Part shown: positions 9,041 to 18,440 of the stretch, piece by piece
Numbering within the stretch: the stretch's first letter is position 1
Layout: every line of letters starts with the position of its first letter
Source of the DNA: Photobacterium sp. Ph5
Lineage (GTDB): Bacteria; Pseudomonadota; Gammaproteobacteria; Enterobacterales; Vibrionaceae
Reading direction: 5' to 3'
Assembly (NCBI RefSeq): GCF_022129445.1
Contig: NZ_JADQAQ010000002.1
Location: 1-64,000 of the forward strand
DNA: 64,000 nucleotides
Notes under the pieces: model-generated
The model's input: only the letters and a program-made list of their open reading frames with translations
Told to the model about the DNA's origin: nothing
Database searches by the model: none
Made by a program: the position numbers and the translations under genes

Positions 9041-9481
9041 TTATTTTAATTTCTTGATAACAACCGTATTGGCTAATTTATCATGCCAACCTTGTTTTCG
9101 CTTATCCCAGCCAACGGCAAGCAAACCTAATCCTAACGGGATTGCTGATAGAAAATAACCTAAGTAGCGAATAATAAATTGCTTAACCGTAGGTTTATAC
9201 CCTGTTGTAGCATCAACAATGATCGACTTCATTGCCATTTTCCCTGGTGTCGCTGATTTGTAGAACCAAAAAAGCATAATGCCGATAAATGGTAAACCAT
9301 AATTAATAACTACATTCACAGGATCAAAAGTCGAGCTTGTTCCCACCGAGAAGAAATCACCATATAAACTATACAATAATGGTGCAGTGACTAATGTGAC
9401 AACCAATGTATCAACAATCGTTGCGACAACACGTTGCCAAAAGCCCACATAAATTACATTACTGCGACTATAATCAGTCAT
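9041..9481 (-). CDS. RDD family membrane protein
   Basis: 146 residues from the ATG at 9481 (an ATG at 9490 is possible). It has the RDD pattern: FWQRVVATIVDTLVV with the Arg and Asp in the first membrane helix, further hydrophobic segments near residues 55-75 and 110-130, and the GKMAMKSIIVD and RYLGYFLSAIPLGLG stretches. RDD proteins are small membrane proteins of uncertain role, some linked to Na+ or Li+ export. The start overlaps the end of the aldehyde dehydrogenase gene by a few bases, so the two form an operon. Confidence 0.85.
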   Translation of the reverse strand: MTDYSRSNVIYVGFWQRVVATIVDTLVVTLVTAPLLYSLYGDFFSVGTSSTFDPVNVVINYGLPFIGIMLFWFYKSATPGKMAMKSIIVDATTGYKPTVKQFIIRYLGYFLSAIPLGLGLLAVGWDKRKQGWHDKLANTVVIKKLK

Positions 9482-10910
9482 ATTTTCCAAACTTACGATT
9501 AATAATAAAGTTAATCATACGCTTACCTAATGAAGAATACGGTGAATATAATAGCTTCATAGATGACAATGAAGCTTGATACATTACTGGGCGCATCTTC
9601 GATAAACGCTCAAAGCCTTCTTTGCCATGATAATGACCTATCCCACTATGGCCTGAACCACCAAAAGGTAAATCATCTTGCGCTACATGTAACATTACAT
9701 CATTAATTGTGACGCCACCTGAACGTGTCTGCTGAATAACCTTTTGTTGTAAGTCTTTATTGTTAGAAAAGAGATATAAGGCCAGTGGTCTATCACCTTT
9801 ATTTATTGATGATATAACCTGCTCTATCGATTGATAGCCAATGATAGGTAAAATAGGGCCAAAAATCTCACGCTGCATGACTTGCATAGTATCATCCACA
9901 CCAGTAACAAGGTGGAGTGGGAATTTACGCGAGTTCAAATCTGGCTTTGAATTGGGGATCAAATTATAGATATCGGCCCCTTTCGCTTTTGCATCTTCTA
10001 ATGTCGTTACTAATCGTTCAAAGGACTGATTATCAATAATTGACGTGTAATCTTGATGGTTTATATCAACAAAGCGCTTAGCAATAATCTTTTTCACTTT
10101 CGTTACAACTTCTGGTAACAAAGCCTCAGGAACATACAGGTAATCTGGTGCTACACACGTTTGACCACTATTGTAAGTTTTACCGCCTAAAATTCGCTCT
10201 AATGCCTTATTGAGATCGTAGTCATCTGCAATAATGACAGGAGATTTCCCCCCAAGTTCTAACGTTACTGGAACAAGGTTTTTCGCTGCATTTGCCATTA
10301 CGGCTTTGCCCGTTGTACTTGAGCCTGTAAAGACTAAATGATCAAACGGTAATGCAGAAAATGCTTTACCTGTGCCTCCTTCTTCCGCAATAAAGCGCAG
10401 CTTTTCTAGCTCAAATGTATCTGTAAATAACTGCTGTAACAATCGACAGAGTTCTTGGGAATTTTCAGACATTTTCACCATCACTGAATTACCCGCAGCA
10501 ATCGCGGCAACTAATGGTGCAATAGCTAAAAATAAGGGATAGTTCCACGGCACTATAATACCAACAACGCCAACAGGTTGAGGTATCACTCTATTTTTAG
10601 CGGGTTTAAACCACAGCGAGGTATGACGTTTTTGTACTCTCATCCAACGAGACAGATTTTTTTGTGTATATTTAATACACTCAATGCTGGTAAATATTTC
10701 TAGCAATGCTGTTTCTGAAGCCGAACGCTGACCAAAGTCCTGTGCAATCGCATGGCAAATAGCATCTTGATTCTGCGTAATTAATAACGAGATCTTCTCT
10801 AAATCTGTTAACCTTTTTTGTAATTCAGGCATAGGGCATTGTAAAAACGCCTGTTTTTGTTGTGTTATATATTGATCTAACTGCTCATCCATCCGTATTA
10901 CTCTCATCAC
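9474..10910 (-). CDS. Aldehyde dehydrogenase (coniferyl-aldehyde dehydrogenase type)
   Basis: 478 residues, of the class 3-like short aldehyde dehydrogenase group. It has the NAD-binding region (GSSTTGKAV), the general base Glu in LELGGKSP (near 216-218) and the catalytic Cys in NSGQTCVAPD (near 250). A C-terminal extension after the catalytic domain ends in a basic, partly hydrophobic stretch, as in CalB-type enzymes. It oxidises an aldehyde to the acid with NAD(P)+; the natural substrate is unknown. The initiator may be the first or the seventh codon (MDEQLDQY). First gene of an operon with the RDD protein. Confidence 0.9.
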   Translation of the reverse strand: MMRVIRMDEQLDQYITQQKQAFLQCPMPELQKRLTDLEKISLLITQNQDAICHAIAQDFGQRSASETALLEIFTSIECIKYTQKNLSRWMRVQKRHTSLWFKPAKNRVIPQPVGVVGIIVPWNYPLFLAIAPLVAAIAAGNSVMVKMSENSQELCRLLQQLFTDTFELEKLRFIAEEGGTGKAFSALPFDHLVFTGSSTTGKAVMANAAKNLVPVTLELGGKSPVIIADDYDLNKALERILGGKTYNSGQTCVAPDYLYVPEALLPEVVTKVKKIIAKRFVDINHQDYTSIIDNQSFERLVTTLEDAKAKGADIYNLIPNSKPDLNSRKFPLHLVTGVDDTMQVMQREIFGPILPIIGYQSIEQVISSINKGDRPLALYLFSNNKDLQQKVIQQTRSGGVTINDVMLHVAQDDLPFGGSGHSGIGHYHGKEGFERLSKMRPVMYQASLSSMKLLYSPYSSLGKRMINFIINRKFGKYD

Positions 10911-11097
10911 AGAATCAAATTAAAACAAGATAAAGAAACGTTGCATAGATTGTAAACGTATCGTAAACACAGATCTTTATACTCTAATTCGTTAGCTTAT
11001 GGGAATGAATAAATACAATACATTACATAGATATACGCACTATGCGATATTTTAGACTACCCTCAATAACAAAGGGGATGAGTAGAAGGTTTTAGAT

Positions 11098-11769
11098 ATG
11101 TCAGTACCTATTTTATATACACTAAGACAATGTCCTTATGCCATTAGGGCAAGATTAAGCCTGACACTTGCTGAACTTGAGTTTGAGCAACGTGATATTG
11201 ATTTAAGGCGAAAGCCTGCCGAAATGTTAGACATAACACAGAAAGGAACGGTGCCTTTACTTGTGTTAGAAAATGGCGATTATATTGATGAAAGTTTAGA
11301 AATCATGATCTGGGCTTTGAACAAAAATGATCCTCATAATTTACTATTGAGTCATGCTCCTCACTTCTTTCCTGAAATGCTCAGCCTTATCGCAAGAAAT
11401 GATCATAAATATATTTCAGCATTAGATCACTATAAAGCCGATGCTCGCTATCATAATCCAGAAGTACCAATATATCGTAAACTTTGTGAATCATTTCTAA
11501 ACGATCTCGAAAACCGTTTGTCCAATCATCAGTATTTAATGACAGACACACTGAGCCTAGCTGATTACGCGATATTACCTTTTATACGACAATTTTCACA
11601 TATTGAACGTCAATGGTTTAGACAAACTGATTATCCAAATATAAAGCAATGGTTAAGTAGCCTTTATCAAGGCCCTATTTTTTCAAAAGCAATGAAAAAG
11701 TATCCATTATGGGATAATAGTAGAAGTACAGTCACCAATGAATACAATGACGTAACCATGACGAATTAG
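11098..11769 (+). CDS. Glutathione S-transferase family protein
   Basis: 223 residues. The N-terminal thioredoxin fold has the CPYAIRARLSL motif (Cys and Pro near residues 13-14, as in omega/Grx2-like forms), then KGTVPLLVL with the cis-Pro and DESLEI for glutathione binding. An all-helical C-terminal domain follows (SLADYAILPFIRQF). A Cys-type active site points to thiol transfer or deglutathionylation rather than classical conjugation. The TAG stop lies in the first copy of an 8-bp tandem repeat. Confidence 0.85.
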   Translation: MSVPILYTLRQCPYAIRARLSLTLAELEFEQRDIDLRRKPAEMLDITQKGTVPLLVLENGDYIDESLEIMIWALNKNDPHNLLLSHAPHFFPEMLSLIARNDHKYISALDHYKADARYHNPEVPIYRKLCESFLNDLENRLSNHQYLMTDTLSLADYAILPFIRQFSHIERQWFRQTDYPNIKQWLSSLYQGPIFSKAMKKYPLWDNSRSTVTNEYNDVTMTN

Positions 11770-11794
11770 TGAATTAGTGAATTAGTGAATTAGT
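11763..11794 (+). repeat. Octanucleotide tandem repeat, 4 copies
   Basis: gaattagt is repeated four times without error (11763-11770, 11771-11778, 11779-11786, 11787-11794). The first copy contains the stop codon of the glutathione transferase gene, so copy-number changes would fall in the 3' untranslated part. Confidence 0.95.
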
Positions 11795-11982
11795 GATGAT
11801 TTTGTTTGGAATCAGCATAACCCTAATCCAAACGAAGTAAGTACTTTAAAAAAGACTTTATTACCTTGGTATTTCAATACCAGCAAAAATATTGGATACG
11901 AGTTTTTTGCAGGTCCTGAGATAGGTAACTTTTCTCGCAATAACGATCTAAATAGCTTAATACGTTAATTCTAATAGTAGAA

Positions 11983-12018
11983 ACCAGACAAGTTCTTCTC
12001 TCCATTAGCTTGTCTGGT
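11983..12018. terminator. Hairpin between convergent genes
   Basis: A perfect 10-bp stem (11983-11992 with 12009-12018) with a 16-base loop. It lies just downstream of speG, which is on the other strand, and probably ends its transcript; the T run is weak. Confidence 0.55.
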
Positions 12019-12025
12019 ATTCGAA

Positions 12026-12550
12026 TTACTTATTACGGCTCAAGAAATATTCATCCTGTAAGATATACATTCGCTTAATATCGCAATACTTACCATTAAT
12101 GAAGATCTCTTTCACTAAATGGCCTTCCTCTAAGAAACCACATTCTTCATACAGATGGATCGCTTTTTCATTCTCAACTGCCACATGCAAATATACTTTA
12201 TGAAGATTAAGAATCGTAAACGCATAGTTTAGTGCACGGTTAATTAAAGTACGCGCGTAACCATTACCCTGAAAATCAGGTGCAATAATAATTTGAAATT
12301 CCGCTGTACGGTGAATATTGTTAATTTCCACCAGTTCAACAAGACCAATTGACTCTTCATCTTCATTTTCAACAATAAAGCGACGCTCAGTACTATCATG
12401 AATGTGTTTGCGATATAGCTCTTCAAGCTCTGCAAACGACTCATAAGGCTCTTCAAACCAATACGCCATAATCGTGCGATTGTTATTTAATTGATGAATA
12501 AAGCGAAGATCAGTGCGCTCTAATGCACGTAGACGAATAACATTACTCAT
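12026..12550 (-). CDS. speG: Spermidine N1-acetyltransferase
   Basis: 174 residues, near the usual length of SpeG. It reads almost like the Vibrio cholerae enzyme: [19 protein letters not shown], then [16 protein letters not shown], and the acetyl-CoA site with [10 protein letters not shown] near residues 94-103. The conserved LYEECGF near the end carries the general acid Tyr. It acetylates spermidine and spermine to prevent toxic build-up, as a dodecamer with an allosteric polyamine site. It stands alone. Confidence 0.95.
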   Translation of the reverse strand: MSNVIRLRALERTDLRFIHQLNNNRTIMAYWFEEPYESFAELEELYRKHIHDSTERRFIVENEDEESIGLVELVEINNIHRTAEFQIIIAPDFQGNGYARTLINRALNYAFTILNLHKVYLHVAVENEKAIHLYEECGFLEEGHLVKEIFINGKYCDIKRMYILQDEYFLSRNK

Positions 12551-12708
12551 ATTTTATCTATATCCTTGATAGTAATGGTACAGTAAAGACAAAAGCCTTA
12601 CTGCTAATGCCGTAAAAAATACCATTTAACATCACAAAAAAAAGAGAAAACTTGTAACAAGATATTCTATAAAACGTTGTTAATAATATATGGTTAAAAT
12701 TGACTAAC

Positions 12709-13611
12709 TTAAGGCGTTGTGACCATTTCCGATATCAATTCAAGAAAGCAACGTACTTTAGATGCTACATGTTTACGTGTTGGATAAAGCGCATATACAT
12801 CAACCTGAGGAAAGATGTAATCTTCAAAAAGTATCTCTAACTCGCCTGATTGTAGTTGCGACTCAATATAAAACTCTGGAACACGAATAATACCGTGACC
12901 ATCAGCAACTAAAGCTAATGATATTTCAGTATTATTACTTCTTGCACGCTGATGTACTTCAACCAACGTTTTATTGCCCACACTATCAAAATATTCCCAA
13001 ACATTAGATTTTTTTAGATTGCTATAACAAAAGCAATGATGAGATGCTAATTCTGAAGGATATTTAGGTTGACCATATTCTTTTATATAATCTTTAGAGG
13101 CAACAGTGCAAATTCTACTGCTATAAATACGTTTACAGATCAAACTCGATTCATCTAATTTCGCAGTCGCACGGATAACTAAATCATAACCGTCGGCAAT
13201 CACATCAATAGGCTTATCACTCATATCTAGATCAAGTGTTACTTCAGGGTATCGAGACAAATAGGTTGTGAAAACATCAGCTAAATAATGTTTACCAAAC
13301 CAAACTGGACAACTAACTTTTAGCGTTCCTTTTGGCTCAACGGTACTTTGTGTTATTTCCGCAATAGCTTGTTCTGCATCACTTATCAGTTGTACACACT
13401 CTTGATAATAAGTCTTCCCTTCAGGAGTTAAAGCAATGCTCCTTGTGGTGCGATTAAGTAATCGAACCCCTAATCGGCTTTCAAGTTTGGCGATTTCTTT
13501 ACTTACATAAGAATTAGAGTGCCCTGTAACTTCAGCAGCTGCACCAAAGCCACCGCACTTCACTACTTGGACAAATACTGTGATGCCATCAAACAATTTA
13601 TTATTAGCCAT
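12709..13611 (-). CDS. LysR-family transcriptional regulator
   Basis: 300 residues. N-terminal winged helix-turn-helix (about 1-65, with NSYVSKEIAKLESRLG and LLNRTTRSIALTPEG), then the two-lobed ligand-binding domain starting near 90 (GTLKVSCPVWFGKHYL). This is the CrgA-like branch. It is divergent from a flavin reductase gene 117 bases away and likely controls it. Confidence 0.9.
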   Translation of the reverse strand: MANNKLFDGITVFVQVVKCGGFGAAAEVTGHSNSYVSKEIAKLESRLGVRLLNRTTRSIALTPEGKTYYQECVQLISDAEQAIAEITQSTVEPKGTLKVSCPVWFGKHYLADVFTTYLSRYPEVTLDLDMSDKPIDVIADGYDLVIRATAKLDESSLICKRIYSSRICTVASKDYIKEYGQPKYPSELASHHCFCYSNLKKSNVWEYFDSVGNKTLVEVHQRARSNNTEISLALVADGHGIIRVPEFYIESQLQSGELEILFEDYIFPQVDVYALYPTRKHVASKVRCFLELISEMVTTP

Positions 13612-13728
13612 ATGGAATCTATCTAATCACTTTTAGCATATTAATTACACCTGAACTCTAATATACACTCTGCACAAAGGTTAACAACGGCATGTTGTTA
13701 AAAGACTTGTGGATATGGGGATTTAAAA

Positions 13729-14256
13729 ATGAAACTACTTGCTTTTGCGGCATCTAACAGCCAGCACTCCATCAACCGTGCATTAGTGACTTATGCAGCA
13801 TCACAAGCTAATACCGATGACGTTGAAATTTTAGATCTTAATGATTTTGAGATGGCGATTTACAGTATTGACCGTGAAAATAATTCAGGCATTCCAGAAC
13901 AAGCACAAATCTTTTTCGATAAGATTGGCCAAGCGGATACTATTTTAATTTCGTTTGCGGAATATAATGGATCATATACATCGGCTTATAAGAATGTTTT
14001 CGATTGGACCTCACGTATAGATCAAAAGGTATTCCAAAATAAACCTGTGATCATGCTAGCTACTTCTCCGGGTCCTGGTGGCGCTGCAAGCGTATTAAAT
14101 AGTGCTGTTACGTCTGCACCTTATTTTGCAGCCGAGGTGGTAGGGTCATTATCTATACCTAGTTTCTATCAGAATTTTGATTTAGAAAAAAACAAATTGA
14201 TTAACGATAGTTTAAACCAGGAATTAGTCGCATTAGTTAACAAATTAGGACAGTAA
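13729..14256 (+). CDS. NADPH-dependent FMN reductase family protein
   Basis: 175 residues with a flavodoxin-like fold. An early phosphate-binding turn (FAASNSQHSIN) is followed by AEYNGSYTSAYKNVFDW, the flavin/dimer motif near 85-101, and ATSPGPGGAA. It reduces FMN or quinone-like acceptors with NAD(P)H. Divergent from the LysR gene. Confidence 0.88.
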   Translation: MKLLAFAASNSQHSINRALVTYAASQANTDDVEILDLNDFEMAIYSIDRENNSGIPEQAQIFFDKIGQADTILISFAEYNGSYTSAYKNVFDWTSRIDQKVFQNKPVIMLATSPGPGGAASVLNSAVTSAPYFAAEVVGSLSIPSFYQNFDLEKNKLINDSLNQELVALVNKLGQ

Positions 14257-14398
14257 TTGTCCCCGAAAATATAAATTTAAGTTGATGATTTTTTTAAAAA
14301 AATAAATTTATATTATTTTAACCGAAATAAAATACCTATTATCACTTTCTACTTAATTAATACAAAATAATTAACTAAGTAGAAAGGATGATAATTAT

Positions 14399-15100
14399 AT
14401 GAAATCTCTTACCGCTTATTCATCGTTATCAATAAATAAATTAAATTTTGCTATACTCACAGGCTCGTTATTATTAACATCGTCTATTCATGCAGCTGAA
14501 CTTGAAATAACCATTACTAATGCGACAAAAAATATTTATTTCACCCCACTTTTAATCGCATCCCATCCTAACTCTCAATCTCTATTTCATGTCGGTACAT
14601 CGGCTTCTGAGCAATTAAAATCCATGGCTGAAGGTGGAGATATTAGTGGCTTATCCTCTCTTATTTCTAACGCAGGTGGCGATGTCACTGAAAACCCTGC
14701 GAGTGGTATTTTAGACCCAGGACAATCAACCACAACCACTATCAATACTACACATAATCACCTTTCACTATCAGCTATGTTACTGCCAACAAATGATGGT
14801 TTTGTTGGATTAGATAGCTGGGAGATCCCCTCGAAGGCGGGGACATATACCATTATGCTTAACGGTTATGATGCAGGAACAGAAGCCAATGATGAGCTCT
14901 CTTCAAGTATGCCAAATCCACCATTCATAACATTTGGTTTAGGGGGAACTGGGGTCGAAACCAGCATTCATAATAACAAAGTGCATATTCATCCTGGTAC
15001 TGTTGGCGATACAAATCAAACTGGCGGACAAAGTGACTTAAGTAGTACAGATCATCGTTGGTTAAACCCTGTGGCTATCATGACAGTGACAGTTAAATAA
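14399..15100 (+). CDS. Exported spondin-domain protein A
   Basis: 233 residues. The signal peptide ends at about residue 33 (SSIHAAE). The rest is one spondin_N-like domain: an N-terminal strand ELEITITNATKN, then TPLLIASHP, a central LSAMLLPTNDGFVG, and DAGTEANDE near the middle of the second half, with a C-terminal HRWLNPVA. The family is named from the N-terminal domain of eukaryotic spondins; in bacteria the function is unknown and a surface or matrix role is plausible. The gene is 10 bases upstream of a paralogous lipoprotein, so they form an operon. Confidence 0.85.
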   Translation: MKSLTAYSSLSINKLNFAILTGSLLLTSSIHAAELEITITNATKNIYFTPLLIASHPNSQSLFHVGTSASEQLKSMAEGGDISGLSSLISNAGGDVTENPASGILDPGQSTTTTINTTHNHLSLSAMLLPTNDGFVGLDSWEIPSKAGTYTIMLNGYDAGTEANDELSSSMPNPPFITFGLGGTGVETSIHNNKVHIHPGTVGDTNQTGGQSDLSSTDHRWLNPVAIMTVTVK

Positions 15101-15110
15101 GGAGTCTGTA

Positions 15111-15809
15111 ATGAAGCTTTCCATATTCCCCATTGCAGCAAGTATTCTAGTTTTATCTGGATGTCCTAACAGCAATAGCGATAGTCATAATGAGCCAGTA
15201 ATAAAAACCTACACCATCACAGTCAGTAACTTAACAAATAACCAGCCGTTATCACCCATAACAGCTATCGTGCATAGCAATAATTACAACTTATACACTA
15301 TCGGAAATCCAGCTAGTGTGAGTTTAGAAAAACTTGCAGAGTCAGGTGACAACAGTGAATACCTTGCCATTAAAGATAATAATGATAATGTTTATGACGC
15401 CGTTTCTGGATCTGGAATTATAGCGCCAGGTAACAGTGAAAGTGTGAGTGTTACAAATCCTAATGAGCTCGCATACCTTTCAATCGCCAGTATGTTAGTC
15501 AACACCAATGACGCTTTCATTGCAGAGAGGAGCCAGAAGATCAGCACATTGGCAAAAGGAGATAGCATAACCTTAATGTTAAATGTTTTTGATAGTGGCA
15601 CTGAAGCTAATAGTGAAACAGCAACCACAATCCCAGGCCCAGCAGGTGGTGGAGAAGGATTTAATGAGCAACGAAATGATACAAACAATCAAATCACTGT
15701 ACATGCGGGAGTGGTAACTGCTACCGATGGATTAACAACATCCACATTAAATGCTACCCACCGATTTACAAATCCAGCAGCAAAACTCACGATTACTCGC
15801 TCTAATTAA
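15111..15809 (+). CDS. Spondin-domain lipoprotein B
   Basis: 232 residues with a lipoprotein signal: the lipobox LSGC makes Cys18 the lipidated residue. The mature domain shares the plan of the preceding gene (TYTITVSNLTNN, SPITAIVHS, ASMLVNTNDAFI, DSGTEANSET, HRFTNPAAKLTI). The two are tandem paralogues, one soluble and one lipid-anchored, with a good ribosome site in the 10-base gap. A strong terminator follows at 15825-15860. Confidence 0.85.
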   Translation: MKLSIFPIAASILVLSGCPNSNSDSHNEPVIKTYTITVSNLTNNQPLSPITAIVHSNNYNLYTIGNPASVSLEKLAESGDNSEYLAIKDNNDNVYDAVSGSGIIAPGNSESVSVTNPNELAYLSIASMLVNTNDAFIAERSQKISTLAKGDSITLMLNVFDSGTEANSETATTIPGPAGGGEGFNEQRNDTNNQITVHAGVVTATDGLTTSTLNATHRFTNPAAKLTITRSN

Positions 15810-15824
15810 TTGCATAACTATTAT

Positions 15825-15860
15825 AAGATTGCTGTATTACATATACAGCAATCTTCTTTC
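15825..15860. terminator. Strong terminator hairpin
   Basis: A perfect 13-bp stem (15825-15837 with 15843-15855) and a 5-base loop, followed by a short T-rich stretch. It ends the spondin operon and probably the convergent molbindin gene. Confidence 0.85.
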
Positions 15861-15870
15861 ACTTACGTAT

Positions 15871-16077
15871 TCAGGTTGCCACCATCACACTTGATGCTTT
15901 AATAACAAGCACTGCTTCTTTTCCCACAGCAAGCCCAAGGTATTCACACGATTTCTTCGTCAAAATAGATGTTAATTCAACGTTAGGTGCAACTTCAACG
16001 GTGACTTCAACATTCACAGCACCAACGTCAATATTAGTGACAATACCTTTTAGCTGATTTCTTGCACTTAGCTTCAT
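15871..16077 (-). CDS. TOBE-domain molbindin (molybdenum-pterin binding protein)
   Basis: 68 residues, a single Mop/TOBE domain: SARNQLKGIVTNIDVGAVNVEV at the start and GKEAVLVIKASSVMVAT at the end. Molbindins form hexamers that bind molybdate or tungstate in the cytoplasm for storage or homeostasis. It stands alone with no mod genes near it. Confidence 0.93.
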   Translation of the reverse strand: MKLSARNQLKGIVTNIDVGAVNVEVTVEVAPNVELTSILTKKSCEYLGLAVGKEAVLVIKASSVMVAT

Positions 16078-16375
16078 TTTTCCGCCCTACATGTCAATGA
16101 AATGCTCAACAAAGCCGAATAGCTCTACTATATAAATCCTTTTATAGTGTAGATAAACAGTTAATATTTACGACAAAGAATAATTAAAATATCTCTACCG
16201 AAAGGAATATTGATTAAAAATAAGACGCTTTTACTATAAAAAATATCGTAACTCTCTATTTTATTATTAAAAAAAACGTTATCGGTAAGATTGCTCACAT
16301 TTAAACGTTCGAAACGTGAAATTCGTATAACTTTGTATCATGCTTAAAGAGCAGTAGCGTTAAAGGAGTACGCTT

Positions 16376-17134
16376 ATGAGCACAAGGTTATGCGAAACTG
16401 CCAGCCTAGAACTCGAAGTTCAAAGTGCTGTGCAGCAAATCCTAACTACTATGGCGTTGAATCAGTCATCAAACAGTCATAGTGCGAAAAAAAGTGCGTG
16501 TATCTTTCAAAATAAGATCACTTACACGCTCTACCTACTTCTACAATCATTTCAAGGAGAGTCTCTTAATACCATTAGCAAACACTGCCATTATGGTTCT
16601 GATGTCAGTTTTCAGAATTATGATCAAATGAGTCAGAAACTAACTGAGGTTATTCGCCAATCTCAACACGACTTTGCTATTAAAGCAGCCAATAGACGCG
16701 GAACACTTACCCACATAACTCATAAAGAAACAACTGAATTGATTGAAAAAACATTTAATACTGAATGTGAAATGGTCATTTCTGCTTTGTCTATTCAACA
16801 AATAACAACACTCATTAACTCATTTACAACACAGGAAGATATAACGAAAAGTCTCGATCTTGTCTTCGGCCGAGTGATTGTTAACCAAGACATCGATGAG
16901 GGATTTCAGCTCTCAAAACAAGCAACATATAAACTTGTTGAACAAATTTCTCACTCAATTACTGGCGAACTATGCCAACTTATTTTAACGCAACATATCA
17001 GTCAGCAACACCAAGAGGATTTTGAGCAATATTTACTCACAGTCAGAACACTTGCAGAGCATTTTGTTAACCAATCATATTTACTCAATACTCCTTTTCT
17101 AATAGATAAAACTGATTTCGATAATTTAAAATAA
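16376..17134 (+). CDS. Unknown helical protein
   Basis: 252 residues with no signal peptide and no membrane segment. The ATG has a GGAG ribosome site. It looks mostly helical (many Gln, Ser and Thr, with heptad-like leucines) and I do not recognise the family. The stretch SKHCHYGSDVSFQNYDQM contains clustered His and Cys but no clear metal motif. It is followed by the VanZ-like gene after about 115 bases. Function not assigned. Confidence 0.65.
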   Translation: MSTRLCETASLELEVQSAVQQILTTMALNQSSNSHSAKKSACIFQNKITYTLYLLLQSFQGESLNTISKHCHYGSDVSFQNYDQMSQKLTEVIRQSQHDFAIKAANRRGTLTHITHKETTELIEKTFNTECEMVISALSIQQITTLINSFTTQEDITKSLDLVFGRVIVNQDIDEGFQLSKQATYKLVEQISHSITGELCQLILTQHISQQHQEDFEQYLLTVRTLAEHFVNQSYLLNTPFLIDKTDFDNLK

Positions 17135-17248
17135 CTATAGTTAGCAGGGTTATTCCTGCTATCTATCTTCATCCTTATCTTGAACATTATGAAATAATAC
17201 GTATGATCGAAACGTCATCGTTACCTTATATAGAATAAAGCTTTTATT

Positions 17249-17605
17249 ATGTCTACATTACTAAATTTTATAAAGATAAACTGGAAAGTTATCACCCTAC
17301 TAATTTTAACTCTAATTACAATTCTATCACTTTCACCTCAGCCAAGTTTACCTCAAGTACCAGGAACAGATAAAACACATCACTTTATCGCCTATAGTGC
17401 ATTGATTTTTGCTATCGGATTAAAAATGCCTAAAAATTGGTATTGGTTATTTATCGGATTTATTGCATGGAGCGGAGCAATTGAATTAATCCAGCCTTAT
17501 GTAAATCGTTATGGTGAATGGTTAGATTTAGCCGCTAATACGGGAGGATTAATCTCAGGTTTTATTCTTGCTCGTATTTTTTACAAGATATTTTTATCAA
17601 AGTAA
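17249..17605 (+). CDS. VanZ-like membrane protein
   Basis: 118 residues, four hydrophobic helices. The VanZ pattern is present: TDKTHHFIAYSALIFAIG (near 45-62), then WSGAIELIQPYVNRYGEWLDLAANTGG near 75-101, which holds the conserved Glu, Arg and Asp. The family includes VanZ of teicoplanin resistance, but the bacterial role outside that is unknown. Confidence 0.85.
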   Translation: MSTLLNFIKINWKVITLLILTLITILSLSPQPSLPQVPGTDKTHHFIAYSALIFAIGLKMPKNWYWLFIGFIAWSGAIELIQPYVNRYGEWLDLAANTGGLISGFILARIFYKIFLSK

Positions 17606-17762
17606 AACATACATAATAATAATAGTTAACAACTTTATTATTTGCATTTCGCATTAAACAATACGGTATTTGTAAATTTAACGTAAAAACACACAGATAA
17701 TATTTGATTTAAGTCACTTTTTTTCTACACTACTTACTCTGATAATGAGGAGGTAATAAAAA

Positions 17763-18440
17763 ATGACTTACAATATTGGTAGAACTACTTATTATCCTCA
17801 CTTAAGTCTTATCAGTGTTGATAATCAAGAAGTTACCCTTGAATTTAATGAAGCGAAAATTCTTAATTTCCTTATTAACAACACCAACAAAATCATAACA
17901 ATAAACAAAATAAAAGATATTTGTTATCCAAACGACAGTCATGCAGAAGATATTATTACCGATGCTATTAATAATATAAAAGTTTTAATCAACAGCCACC
18001 AAAATAGTAGTACTTTTTTAATCTCTCATTTAGGTTTTATCTATTTGAAGTCAATCGGTATTGATAAAGGTGAGGCTAGTTTTCTAAAACGTTTTCTTAT
18101 GGTCTTATCACTACTTTTAATGTTAATGTTAATGTCATTTTTTTTATTATCCAACGCACCCAAAAAAGAATACATTGATGATAACTTATACTCATATCAA
18201 ATAAACAATAGAGATCACACAGTTAAAATCATAAATAACATTGATAATAATATAGATAACAAGATCATTGATCGATTAAGATTACTCAATGAAAATATAA
18301 CTTTTTTTTACTTCGAAGATAAGAAAAATATTACTTTTTCTATCTTAAGAGAAAATAACACCAACAATAAAAGTCATATTGTTAATATAAAAAACAAAGA
18401 GCTGCTATTTTCAGAATTAGATAGAGTACTAAATATATGA
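17763..18440 (+). CDS. Membrane-anchored winged-helix regulator, ToxR/VtrA-like
   Basis: 225 residues. An OmpR/PhoB-type winged-helix domain lies at about 1-104 (ILNFLINN, then CYPNDSHAEDIITDAINNIK and a wing ending GFIYLKSIG). One transmembrane helix at about 110-130 is followed by a periplasmic domain of about 95 residues without Cys. This single-pass layout is that of ToxR, TcpP, CadC and VtrA. A strong ribosome site (gaggagg, 17747-17753) precedes the ATG. Its TGA overlaps the ATG of the next gene (ATGA), the arrangement of toxRS, tcpPH and vtrAC. The pair is visibly more AT-rich than its surroundings and may be horizontally acquired. Its targets are unknown. Confidence 0.85.
   Translation: MTYNIGRTTYYPHLSLISVDNQEVTLEFNEAKILNFLINNTNKIITINKIKDICYPNDSHAEDIITDAINNIKVLINSHQNSSTFLISHLGFIYLKSIGIDKGEASFLKRFLMVLSLLLMLMLMSFFLLSNAPKKEYIDDNLYSYQINNRDHTVKIINNIDNNIDNKIIDRLRLLNENITFFYFEDKKNITFSILRENNTNNKSHIVNIKNKELLFSELDRVLNI

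Noticed and set aside
11763-11794. CRISPR array
   Set aside because: The four 8-bp units are contiguous with no spacers.
17249-17605. Rhombosortase for the GlyGly-CTERM proteases
   Set aside because: The four-helix 118-residue protein lacks rhomboid motifs (GxSG, His) and reads as VanZ-like.
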